Shown: piece after piece, positions 6,741 through 15,678 of the stretch
Numbering within the stretch: the stretch's first letter is position 1
Layout: every line of letters starts with the position of its first letter
Assembly (NCBI RefSeq): GCF_013607485.1
Contig: NZ_SCHP01000013.1
Span: 1 to 33,914 of the forward strand
Source: Bombilactobacillus bombi
GTDB taxonomy: Bacteria > Bacillota > Bacilli > Lactobacillales > Lactobacillaceae
DNA: 33,914 nucleotides
Direction: 5' to 3'
Translations under genes and position numbers: made by a program
The notes under the pieces: generated by a model
What the model was told of the DNA's origin: nothing
What the model saw: the letters and a program-made list of their open reading frames with translations, nothing else
The model's database searches: none

Positions 6741-9700
6741 ATGAATTTAAAAAAACTCATTAGAATTACTGCATTACTTGTATTTAGTATTTTGATTACT
6801 GCAAACGTTACTAAAGCTGATGATTCTTTTGATAGTTTGTTGGCTAATCGGAATGCTTTATTACGTGCTGGAACACCATCATATTTTGATGGTGATGATT
6901 ATGATAATAGAACACGCGATCCAGATTATTATCTAAGCAGAAGTAAAGCGTGGCGTGATCTTAATGATCTTGATGACACTCCTGGGCTTTCTCCAGATGA
7001 TAAATATGCAAAGAGGATTAATACTACTGACAGTAGCGACACCACTTATATTCCTCGTCAATATAATGTTTTAACTTTTAAAGCGCCTGAGAATTTTAAT
7101 ACCTACAATCCTAACAATCCTAGCGATAAAGCTAATATTTATAGACATTTGCATAATTTGACTTATTTAGACCGTTCTTATAGTTGGGTAGCTGCTGTAC
7201 CTTATCCTAAGGGATTTGTAATAACGGATCATAGTAAACCAGCATCCTTCATTATTAAGAATGTGGCGTATTATGATGGTTCTTGGATTGATATGGTTTA
7301 TACAATAACTTTAGCAGGAAAGAATGGTCCTGATGGAAGGGATGATTGGACAACTTACAAATTTGATCCTAGTTTACCAATGAATTCTAGCAATGTTTAT
7401 ATAAATATTGGACCGAATATTGAAAATTGGTTGAATGTATCTGTTCATAGTGGTGGGGTTTACCCACGTAATTATCCAACAGCAAGGAATGGTACAATAG
7501 AAGCGTCGCGTTGGGTTACAGATATTAGGTTTGTGAGAAGTGGCTCAACGGAAGCTGACCCCGATCCAGATGAAACAGATGAAACTAAATATCCAGCCGT
7601 ACAGGCATCAGGTACCTATCAGATTTTTAATGATAATTTTAGAAAAATTATAGCGATTGATAAAAAAGATTTATTAAATAATGGAAATAAAGTTTGGAGC
7701 ATTGACAGCGGATCTACCTTGGCTACTACAACTAATATACGAGGCAGAGTAAATTCGCATAATTCCGATGAAGTTGAATTTTGGAGTACTAATGGGAGTA
7801 ATGATGCAACTAACACAAATAACGCCTTTTTATATCTTTTTAATAAAGGTAAGGTCCACTTTACTGTTGTTAGATCTAATGCTGTTGACCTATATGGTAT
7901 ATATGTTGGTACCAGTAATAATCCGATAGTGAGAGCAGAAGTGCCTTATGCTGATATGGATACAACCACTAATGATCTGGGGGTAATTAAAGATTCATCG
8001 GGTACACCTATTACTGCTAGTGCTACAAGTAATATTATATATACGCCGCAGACAGTTCAGTTTGATGTTTTACAACAATTTCCTGTCCAGCCTCCTTCTA
8101 AATCAGTAGCGCCTACTAATTTTGATGTTAAGGGATTTAGAGTTCCTAAATATGCCAGTATTGATTTGGATTCAATTGATGTTAAATCTATAAAGGGTGA
8201 TTCAATTGACGCTATACTTACTAATCAATATCAATCTTTAACAAAAACAAATGATTCTAAGTACCCTAATGATGATGTATATAATTACTCATTAGATACT
8301 TCTTCTCTAGTGGGTAGAGTCTTTAAAGGTATAGAGAATAAATTTATTCGTGCCGGACTAAACTTTAAAATTGATTGGGACGCTAAGGATAGTAATGGTG
8401 ATTATTTGTGGAAGAGTGGTACGATAACCACCAGCACCAGCAATGGTAAAAGGTATTTAGTAGTACCAGCATCAGTTGATAGTATTGATGTTTATAGAAG
8501 AGACGGTAATGGTAATAAGATATATGAAACTAGCACAACTACTGATGCAAATAGTGGCAATTTAAAGTCGGCCTATTATTCTAAGGTTCAAATTCCTCAA
8601 GGAAAGTATGAATTTAATTATCAAACTACTTCTAATGCAACAATTCCTGGCAAAACTACCACTACTGTGGCACATGAAATTGGTCAAAACTATGATATTA
8701 GTGATCAAGTAAATAAATATATTACCGATAGCAATCATAAAGATTACGAATTTGACCATGCAGTGGTAGATGGTAAGACAATCAATACCTTTAAGGACTT
8801 ACAAAAGGAATTGAAGAGCATTCCATATACCTATAACAACAATACTGCTAAAAAAATTGACTTATACTATAATCCAGCTGTTAGCCGGGTAACTTTTCAT
8901 TATTGGGATTTAAATGACGCAGGAACCAAACCTCCAGTTAAAGTTGATCCAGTTAATTATTATCAGTCGACACCAACGCCTACTAATCTGCCCACCGATA
9001 TATTTACATTGGCAGCTAGTTCTACCAATGCAAATTATACAATTGGTGAATGGAACAAATCAGTGGAAGAAGAATTGCCAAGTGGTACCAGTATTGTTGA
9101 CCAGTATAATCCTACTCCTAGCGATAAAGATGCACCTGCTCCAGCGATTAAGGATCATCGCTTTTTAGGATATTATCAATATACTGTGGGAGCGACTACT
9201 GCAGATTTTCATCCTTATAATGATAAAGAGAAAGATAAAACCAAAAACAATGCTTGGGCTAATATTAATTACACTCAAGATAATAATCAAGTAATTGTGT
9301 TTGTCTATTCTTCTTTAGATTCACGTGTTCTTACAGTCGGCTCCAATATCGATTTTGGAAAGGGAACAACTGTAGATACTAACCGCGTTAATAAAGATGA
9401 ATTTAACCTTAGTCTAGTTGATAATTTTGCTTATGCAGATCCGACTATGACATGGCCTACTCGTAATTGGGTTTTGAGCGTTTCAGCAGCAAATATAAAA
9501 AATGAACGAGGCACTTTTGCTCCGCTAGGATCTACTATTAAATTTGATGATCCGAAAGATTACTATGCCTTCAAGGTTAATGGAAATGCTATTACTTCAG
9601 TTAATGATAGTAAAGTTACTAATGCTAAAAAGGATTTTAACAGTTATTACAATACTATAAATTTAGATAATAAGCCTCATACGTTATTAAAGGTGGCTGA

Positions 9701-9866
9701 CCTGCAAGATTCTTCAAATACCGGCTTAACCGGACCTCTTTCTAAGGAAGAATCTTTGACCTTTACTTGGGCTCCTGCTAAGTTACATTTAAAAGTTCCA
9801 AGTGACATTAGTGGTGGCCATTATGAAACCACACTTAATTGGACATTGACTAATAGTTTAAATTAA
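6741..9866 (+). CDS. Giant secreted WxL-domain surface protein (1041 aa)
   Basis: A signal peptide (KKLIRITALLVFSILITANVTKA) leads a long Asp/Asn/Ser/Thr-rich extracellular protein. The N-terminal half (about 30-255) is a beta-rich block I do not recognise (SWVAAVPYPKGF, IIKNVAYYDGSWIDMVYTI). The region around 715-870 (VTFHYWDLND, HRFLGYYQYT) has the look of MucBP-type repeats. The last 165 residues form a WxL domain: SNIDFGKGT, WVL at W910-L912 and WTL at W1034-L1036. WxL domains bind peptidoglycan non-covalently, so the protein should sit on the wall; there is no LPXTG. The start has AAGGCGGTG upstream. It directly follows the small HTH gene and ends at a strong terminator. A role in adhesion is inferred from architecture. 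Confidence 0.85.
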   Translation: MNLKKLIRITALLVFSILITANVTKADDSFDSLLANRNALLRAGTPSYFDGDDYDNRTRDPDYYLSRSKAWRDLNDLDDTPGLSPDDKYAKRINTTDSSDTTYIPRQYNVLTFKAPENFNTYNPNNPSDKANIYRHLHNLTYLDRSYSWVAAVPYPKGFVITDHSKPASFIIKNVAYYDGSWIDMVYTITLAGKNGPDGRDDWTTYKFDPSLPMNSSNVYINIGPNIENWLNVSVHSGGVYPRNYPTARNGTIEASRWVTDIRFVRSGSTEADPDPDETDETKYPAVQASGTYQIFNDNFRKIIAIDKKDLLNNGNKVWSIDSGSTLATTTNIRGRVNSHNSDEVEFWSTNGSNDATNTNNAFLYLFNKGKVHFTVVRSNAVDLYGIYVGTSNNPIVRAEVPYADMDTTTNDLGVIKDSSGTPITASATSNIIYTPQTVQFDVLQQFPVQPPSKSVAPTNFDVKGFRVPKYASIDLDSIDVKSIKGDSIDAILTNQYQSLTKTNDSKYPNDDVYNYSLDTSSLVGRVFKGIENKFIRAGLNFKIDWDAKDSNGDYLWKSGTITTSTSNGKRYLVVPASVDSIDVYRRDGNGNKIYETSTTTDANSGNLKSAYYSKVQIPQGKYEFNYQTTSNATIPGKTTTTVAHEIGQNYDISDQVNKYITDSNHKDYEFDHAVVDGKTINTFKDLQKELKSIPYTYNNNTAKKIDLYYNPAVSRVTFHYWDLNDAGTKPPVKVDPVNYYQSTPTPTNLPTDIFTLAASSTNANYTIGEWNKSVEEELPSGTSIVDQYNPTPSDKDAPAPAIKDHRFLGYYQYTVGATTADFHPYNDKEKDKTKNNAWANINYTQDNNQVIVFVYSSLDSRVLTVGSNIDFGKGTTVDTNRVNKDEFNLSLVDNFAYADPTMTWPTRNWVLSVSAANIKNERGTFAPLGSTIKFDDPKDYYAFKVNGNAITSVNDSKVTNAKKDFNSYYNTINLDNKPHTLLKVADLQDSSNTGLTGPLSKEESLTFTWAPAKLHLKVPSDISGGHYETTLNWTLTNSLN

Positions 9867-9900
9867 AATATCTCATAAAGAAGTTAGAGAGCATATTAAT

Positions 9901-9934
9901 AGCTTGAGATAGAACTCTTATCTCAAGCTTTTTT
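9901..9934 (+). terminator. Terminator of the first giant WxL gene
   Basis: AGCTTGAGATA / TATCTCAAGCT stem followed by a T-run, 35 bases after the stop codon. Confidence 0.9.
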
Positions 9935-10110
9935 GTTGGATTTTATTATATATAAAGCTGCAAGTTTTATATATGTGGGGGTCAAAAAAATTTAGCGAGA
10001 AATACTACTAAAAATTAATATTTTCATACTATAAGAATTAATAATTCTACACTGATAGCTTTCTTTGATTTGTCTTTGTTGTATCATCACTAAAAGCACA
10101 TATTATATAT
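9935..10110. other. AT-rich stretch with no gene seen
   Basis: No frame with coding character, SD or structured RNA. It ends with ATTATATAT (10102-10110), which recurs at 10693-10701 on the far side of the IS remnant. Confidence 0.5.
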
Positions 10111-10690
10111 CCGTGGTGCTAGTTAATAAAATTTGAAAAAAAGCCTGACTAGGCTCCACTTTAGTCAACTACTAATAAAGAAGTGAATATTATTGCATCC
10201 TTATATCGGCAATTTGCCCCGCAGAAGATTCGTTGTCGACTCAATACTCAACAGGCTAAGCTATCAGATATCGAATTTTTAGCTCTGCTGTGGTTGGCAG
10301 GTGGAACTGTGTATGACTAAATCAACTCTGCTATTATAGTTTTTTAACGACTTTAGGCTCTTTTAATCTCCCGGAGCGTTTGCGGTTTAACCGCCTCTGC
10401 AATTGGGGTGATCAATTATTGCATTATCTGCGACAAGGCTGAGTTGTCGCCTATACGATTTAATATCGACGCCATCCACGATTTAAAAATGGTGAAAACT
10501 CTCTTACAGCAAGCACAAGTTAATGATCTCTTCTTAAGCGGCAGCGGTGAAAATTTAAACTATATTTTCTTGTTGGAATCAGCTCTTTGATATTGAGAGC
10601 AATCGCGCTCGGTGCCTGGCCGGTTTTCAAGCAAGTATAGAGCAATATTTATTTGTTGATACTATTAACATAATTTAACTAGCACTATGG
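10111..10690 (+). mobile_element. Decayed IS982-like insertion sequence with both inverted repeats
   Basis: The left end reads CCGTGGTGCTAGTTAA (10111-10126). The right end, read on the other strand, is CCATAGTGCTAGTTAA (10690-10675), matching at 14 of 16 bases. The left 75 bases also match the IS edge at 38-123. ATTATATAT occurs directly before the left end (10102-10110) and two bases after the right end (10693-10701); it could be a target duplication but is low-complexity. At 580 bp the element is shorter than the roughly 1 kb usual for IS982 members, so it has lost internal sequence. It is not expected to move by itself. Confidence 0.75.
10190..10672 (+). pseudogene. Remains of an IS982-family transposase gene
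   Basis: Coding traces are spread over all three frames. SLYRQFAPQKIRCRLNTQQA then KLSDIEFLALLWLAGG (about 10200-10310) resembles the N-terminal part of IS982-family transposases. LPERLRFNRLCNWGDQLLHYL (about 10367-10429) matches the PERSRFNRR core region. FDIESNRARCLAGFQASIEQ (about 10585-10645) matches the C-terminal end (a NxARS...GF pattern). In-frame stops and frameshifts break the gene, and the start is missing compared with the copy at 41. An apparent 60-codon open frame at 10408-10590 is part of this wreck and not a gene. Family assignment is from memory of the motifs. Confidence 0.7.
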
Positions 10691-10794
10691 TTATTATATA
10701 TTTAATTTTAGGAAAGTTTGTGATATATTAACTCTATATTTATTAATGTTGGTACTTGTAGGAAAGTATAAAAAATTAAAGTTGCTTAGGAGGA

Positions 10795-10881
10795 AAAATT
10801 AACAAGCACAGTGCTTTCTCTGAACAAGAGTTTCAACAATTACACAAATCTTTAGATATACCGATTGATGTAATCATATAA
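10795..10881 (+). pseudogene. 5'-deleted copy of the small HTH gene
   Basis: The frame reads KINKHSAFSEQEFQQLHKSL then DIPIDVII, stop. This matches the last 28 residues of the proteins at 6525 and 15679 (KINNHSDFTKREIQKLHDSL...). An AGGAGG (10788-10793) lies right in front, but the start codon and the first half, including the first HTH helix, are gone. Stops close the frame upstream. It sits 44 bases before the second giant surface gene, the same relative place as the intact copy before the first. A product from the ATT at 10798 would be far too short to be a normal HTH. Confidence 0.75.
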
Positions 10882-10925
10882 AAAGTCATTAAGGTGATTT
10901 TTGGTTAATATTTGGAGATGAAAAA

Positions 10926-13900
10926 ATGGATAATTTGAAAAGACTGTATCTTAATACAGACTGTACAATGATGCATTCACTAATCGTATTAGGCGGATGT
11001 TTTATTTTATTTTTATTTTCGAAATTTAGTGTGATTTTGGCTAGTTCTATGACCAATGTCGACGATATTAATGATTTATTTAGCTTTCAAAAAAATTTAG
11101 TAATTAAATCTTCCAATTCCCAATCTGCAAATGCGCTAAACTTACTGCGTGATTCTACCAGTGTTATTACTAGTAATGATATTATTTGGCCAGCTAATAA
11201 TGATTTTGCTACGAAAGATAATGGAGATGGGACAGTAACTGCCTATGTTCGTAATGCCAAGCAATTTTTGCATGCTGTTTATGGGTATGGAACTGATTAT
11301 AAAAATATGAATTTAATCAGTGATACTACTGTCCATGGTTATTCAGATATTACAAAAATTGTTTTAGTAGATAATATTAATCTAGTAGACTTATCGCATG
11401 ATCCAGATATAACGGTTTCTGGTAATACCCTTGATTTTACTAACTTTACTAGTAGAGGTGATATGGCTTATCCAACAACTGATCCTAATGCTGCTAAATT
11501 TTGGGGTTCTGACGGGGGAGATTGGGATTTAAATATTGTCCATGCTTCGCGGAATGTTCCGCAGAAACCTGATCCTTCTTCCGACCGTAATATACCTAAC
11601 AGTTTAACAATTGATGGACAAAAAAAGTATTGGATTAATGCTGGTAATTTTAGTATCCATCTAACATCTAAACGCAATATTAATATTACAATCCAAAATA
11701 TGAAAATTTTTGGAAGTACTTTTTACGGTATTCTTCGGGGACATTTATCTGGAATTGCAGGGGCTTGGGCTAACGAAACTTATGACAATGTCACTTATTA
11801 TGGTGCTCAGTTTATGTATAGTGATTCTAATACTACCGTAAATATGTCTGGTCATACGACTGCTTATTCTTTGGTCAGCTATAAGGGACCTGACGGCTAT
11901 ATTTATAGATGTCAGGGCTCTATTGGTGGTAGCAATCAACAAAATATGGAAGCTACAAATGTTAATTTTTCTGATAATTGCGTATTCAATGGTTATACTA
12001 CTGGAGGACATGTTCTCGCATTACAAGGTAATGCTACTATAGGAGATAATGCTACTGTTAATTTACACCCTCATCGACGTGTGGGAGTTGGCGCCAATGG
12101 AGTTAGCGTAAGTTCAGATGCTGAAACTGGAGTTAATGGTAGTTATAACATTGCTACAGGAGCTTATTTATATGGAGCAAATGCTACTCTTAAAATCGGC
12201 AAAAATAGTCAGTTAAATATTAACTTAGACCGCTCTCCGATATTCAACACATTACCTGCTGAAGATCAAGGCATAGCCGACGAAACCAACGATACACTAA
12301 TAAAACGCGGCTATACTGAGTTAGGAACTGGTATTTATATGAGTAACAGTAATAGTAAAATTTTGTATGAGAAAAATTCTAATTCTACTATTAATGTTAT
12401 TAGCGATGGTCCAATTATGGATCGTAATCTTATCAATCTTCAAGGTGGTACTGCTGATATTGGTGAAGGTTCTATGGTCGTTCTGGCTAAAAATTTAGGC
12501 AATAATAATAATAATATGACGGCTAATTTATTAACTATTGGCAGTACTAATGCTAATATCTTCGTTGATCGCAATGGTAGTTTTGATATGAAGGCTCCTG
12601 GGGCTACTTGTCCGGTAAACTTGATAAATGGTACCGGAGTATTTAAAGTTAGTGTTTACCAACCAAAAAGTTTGACTTTATCGGTTCCTAAAAATGGTCA
12701 ATCTAACTTGGTTTGGGGAACTGGTAGTGTAGAAATGCATGGAGTTAAAGCTTCAGCAATGGGTGTTCCCGTAGGACAAAGTACTTCAGAACAGATGCTT
12801 AAGGATGTTCCTTTTCAGTATTTGAATTTGCCGTTTAGTTCTAACTATTTAGTTCCTAGTAATGGGTATAGTCCCAACTTAAAGGCTCAGTCTGACCAAA
12901 AAAATTTATCTAATTTAGGTAAAATGATTGGTAAACTAAAAGTTTCCTCAACGCAGTTTCGTGAATTTGAAAGTATCGAGGTTCATTCTATTGATGAAGG
13001 GCCAGAGCTAAATAATGATAATATTATTATTGATCCTCATAATCGTGACATCAAAGGTACAGTCACGGGCGCACAAACGAATAATCCCATTACTGATGCG
13101 AGAATTAGGGTATTAGTACAACAAAGCAATGGACAAAAAGTAGATCTAGGAGATAGTGGCTTAAATCAAGATTTAGATGCAGTAGATCCAGAAAATACAA
13201 TTTTAAATCCTCAGCCCACGGCTACTCCTGTCCAACCAGATCCTATATCATGGTATAATGACCACCATGATGCCAGTGGAGTTGCTCTGAATGGACTAAC
13301 AGATGCAGGGACTTTGTTGAGAGCACCACTTAAGCCTTGGCGTTATGTAACTGGTTCTAATTTGATTACTTGGAATAACAATGTTTTTGATATTAATATT
13401 GATAAGTTAATACAAGCCTATAATGATACCCATCAGAGTAGTCCCTTTACTTTGATGCCTACTGATAAAATTACTGTAACAGCAGTGCGCAATTTTCAGG
13501 CTTCTAGTGTTAGAAGTGTTAAAGTGGGCAGCCTATACTTGGATTTAGATAATGCCAATGCTAAACCTATTTATTTCTTAGGTGACGATGTTCAAGTACC
13601 CTTGAATTATCAGGAAACTAATTCTGCTGCTAAAAATCTAACCATGAAAGGTTATCGTAATCCAGCAGCTGGGGCACCCTTAGATCCTTTACATCCCGAT
13701 ACTACTGCTAGTTTTAAGATTGAGACAATACCTGCACACGATCCTCATCATCCAACCTTGCCTAATCCGGAAATAAAGCATGCAGTTTGGACAGTTCCCT
13801 CTGCTGAAGCTATGACTACTGCAGGCAGTTATACCTTAAAATTTTATGGTAAGGATGACCAACAGAGTCAAAGTCCTAATTTTAGTTTGGATAGTAATGG

Positions 13901-14912
13901 TAAAATTAATCCCGCCGATTTATTAAGTTATAGTTATGAAGTAATCAATATTCCGGGATATCAAGGTAATAAAAAATTATATCATCGTCATGATACTACA
14001 ACGGTTCTTGCTGATAGTGATCCGCAATTTACTAATCCATCAAGACTGCCTATGGGAACTTATGATGAAAAAGATACCTTTACAGCTGAAAGTGTGCATA
14101 GTTTTATTGATAATTTTACATTTACTAGAGGTGTAAATTCCCAGCCAGATTCTCCTGATGTTCACATTGACGGTGACGCTAAGTTGAAAATAAGCAACGC
14201 GAATGGTACTAAACTAATTCCAATTAAATATGGTCAAAAGTACAATGCTAGTGCGAGCGAATTTAGTGATGTTACTTTGAATGGTAAATTCCCGGAAAAT
14301 ACCAAGTTTGAAATTATGACACCATTAAGATTTGATGCAAATCATCAAGGTATAAATTTGGCATCAGTGCATATGATTACTAACGCTGAATATCAAGGGA
14401 CCACTAGGGATTTTGATATTGGTCAAAGTGGGGCTATCACAATTGGTAGTGTTTCATTGTTACAGTTAACGGTACCGAATGTGATTGACTTTGGTAGCCA
14501 TAATATTGGTAAATTTGATGATAAAATTTATGCGATTGTTAATAAGAATGATGTAAAATCTAATTTACACTTAGATTACGCACCTTATATAGGTGATGAT
14601 ATAACTGTTACAATGAATTTAGATGGGCCGATGGTCAATAATGATAATGAAATATGGAATGATCAATTGCTCTATAAAGATTCACAAATAGGCCAACAGG
14701 TTATGGGGATTAATAACCCTATTACTATTTTTTCTAAGACTGTCAATGCTGGTGATGGTTCTACAGAAACAAGGGCTGATTTGGCAGATTCTTGGTGGAA
14801 CAATGCTAACCAACAAATAGCGGGTCTATTCTTGCAAACTCAAAAAACACAGCCTCATTGGGGAAAGTTTTCTACCAAGATTGATTGGACAGTTACTGAT
14901 AGTATTAATTAA
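10926..14912 (+). CDS. Giant secreted pectate-lyase-like (beta-helix) surface protein with WxL-like C-terminus (1328 aa)
   Basis: The N-terminus has a hydrophobic signal segment (about 19-41, ending VILA-SS). Residues about 90-440 form a right-handed beta-helix of the kind annotated as pectate lyase-like adhesive domain: SLTIDGQKKYWINAG, NINITIQNMKIFGSTFYGIL, YGAQFMYSD, then many N/T/G-rich turns. Such domains in this setting are adhesins and probably not enzymes. A linker-rich middle (about 640-1110) carries repeated beta-sandwich-like blocks. The last 160 residues resemble a WxL domain (LTVPNVIDFGSHNIG, terminal IDWTVTDSIN with W1321), though the first WxL motif is absent. The ATG has GGAG 8 bases upstream. 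It is paralogous to the protein at 29537. The preceding HTH gene is broken. Confidence 0.85.
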   Translation: MDNLKRLYLNTDCTMMHSLIVLGGCFILFLFSKFSVILASSMTNVDDINDLFSFQKNLVIKSSNSQSANALNLLRDSTSVITSNDIIWPANNDFATKDNGDGTVTAYVRNAKQFLHAVYGYGTDYKNMNLISDTTVHGYSDITKIVLVDNINLVDLSHDPDITVSGNTLDFTNFTSRGDMAYPTTDPNAAKFWGSDGGDWDLNIVHASRNVPQKPDPSSDRNIPNSLTIDGQKKYWINAGNFSIHLTSKRNINITIQNMKIFGSTFYGILRGHLSGIAGAWANETYDNVTYYGAQFMYSDSNTTVNMSGHTTAYSLVSYKGPDGYIYRCQGSIGGSNQQNMEATNVNFSDNCVFNGYTTGGHVLALQGNATIGDNATVNLHPHRRVGVGANGVSVSSDAETGVNGSYNIATGAYLYGANATLKIGKNSQLNINLDRSPIFNTLPAEDQGIADETNDTLIKRGYTELGTGIYMSNSNSKILYEKNSNSTINVISDGPIMDRNLINLQGGTADIGEGSMVVLAKNLGNNNNNMTANLLTIGSTNANIFVDRNGSFDMKAPGATCPVNLINGTGVFKVSVYQPKSLTLSVPKNGQSNLVWGTGSVEMHGVKASAMGVPVGQSTSEQMLKDVPFQYLNLPFSSNYLVPSNGYSPNLKAQSDQKNLSNLGKMIGKLKVSSTQFREFESIEVHSIDEGPELNNDNIIIDPHNRDIKGTVTGAQTNNPITDARIRVLVQQSNGQKVDLGDSGLNQDLDAVDPENTILNPQPTATPVQPDPISWYNDHHDASGVALNGLTDAGTLLRAPLKPWRYVTGSNLITWNNNVFDINIDKLIQAYNDTHQSSPFTLMPTDKITVTAVRNFQASSVRSVKVGSLYLDLDNANAKPIYFLGDDVQVPLNYQETNSAAKNLTMKGYRNPAAGAPLDPLHPDTTASFKIETIPAHDPHHPTLPNPEIKHAVWTVPSAEAMTTAGSYTLKFYGKDDQQSQSPNFSLDSNGKINPADLLSYSYEVINIPGYQGNKKLYHRHDTTTVLADSDPQFTNPSRLPMGTYDEKDTFTAESVHSFIDNFTFTRGVNSQPDSPDVHIDGDAKLKISNANGTKLIPIKYGQKYNASASEFSDVTLNGKFPENTKFEIMTPLRFDANHQGINLASVHMITNAEYQGTTRDFDIGQSGAITIGSVSLLQLTVPNVIDFGSHNIGKFDDKIYAIVNKNDVKSNLHLDYAPYIGDDITVTMNLDGPMVNNDNEIWNDQLLYKDSQIGQQVMGINNPITIFSKTVNAGDGSTETRADLADSWWNNANQQIAGLFLQTQKTQPHWGKFSTKIDWTVTDSIN

Positions 14913-14926
14913 ATAACAGCATCTAC

Positions 14927-14969
14927 AAAAAATGGAGTTCTGGAAGTGATCATGCCGAACTCCATTTTT
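14927..14969 (+). terminator. Terminator of the second giant gene
   Basis: AAAAATGGAGTTC / GAACTCCATTTTT perfect stem with a 17-nt loop, 14 bases after the stop. The stem sequence (ATGGAGTT...AACTCCAT) is also used after the third giant gene. Confidence 0.9.
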
Positions 14970-15289
14970 GTATCCTTGGATGATTAGATTCCACTTTCTT
15001 AAAAAATTTAATAATTGTTATAGAATAATAAGCAATATTTTGATAATAGCGCTATTTTTTATATTTATTAATCTCATAGTGATTTTAAAATTACAAATCA
15101 CATTAATTTTATTAAATTAATATTTGTGTTATATTAAAATAAGACAGATTGATTATAACATAACAAGCAATTGTGGAATAAATAATAATTTTACTGTTGC
15201 TAAGTCAAGTTTTAAATTATGAAATCCAGCTTTAGGAGTATATCGTATGTAATTGTGTGAACAATGATAATTGTGGCTTGAAGCCACTA
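14970..15289. other. AT-rich region without a recognisable gene
   Basis: About 320 bp with no supported coding frame. It contains one perfect short hairpin, GTGGCTT-G-AAGCCAC (15273-15287), of unknown role. Confidence 0.5.
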
Positions 15290-15602
15290 GTGGTAATCAA
15301 ATAATGTCAGATAAAATCAGAATCATCATTCAAATTTTAATCTTAGAGTGGCTTAGTTGGGAATCTATCCCCCAAAAGTGGAAACAAGACCGTTTTGTAC
15401 CTATTAGCTGGCTGTTGACCCATATTCCTATAACTATCAGTTGCCTTAGATCATTGATTACAAGACTATTACAGAGTTACTACTTGAAGATATTAAAACG
15501 ATACCAATTATTTAATCGGCGTGCCATTAGCTGTTGTGCCGTTATATGTATAACTGAGGTGGATTTATTCGCTGTTAAATGTGATACCTCCCCTCCGAAA
15601 TA
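15290..15602 (+). pseudogene. Probable decayed coding region of unknown origin
   Basis: One plus-strand frame is open from the 15271 region to the TAA at 15600-15602, but its product looks unnatural. Coding-like patches appear instead in different frames: SGLVGNLSPKSGNKTVLYLLAG, then DPYSYNYQLP...DYKTITELLLEDIKTIPII, then NYLIGVPLAVVPLYV, all interrupted by stops. That pattern fits a frameshifted, eroded gene. I cannot name the parent. It lies just before the orphan HTH gene. Confidence 0.35.
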
Positions 15603-15678
15603 AGATGATGATAAATCGGATTGTGTAATTACTATGTTGCCAATAATCATGTCTAACATGAGAAATGGGGGAAGCACT

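Noticed and set aside
10408-10590. 60-codon open frame on the plus strand
   Set aside because: It lies inside the decayed transposase; it has no SD, and neighbouring frames carry the better transposase-like segments.
10926-14912. Pectate lyase enzyme activity for the beta-helix proteins
   Set aside because: The similarity is to the adhesive beta-helix domain; no lyase catalytic Asp/Arg/Lys set could be identified.
15271-15603. 110-codon open frame on the plus strand
   Set aside because: Odd composition (many W, C, R), start within a hairpin, no SD; other frames carry more natural coding patches. Treated as a decayed region.
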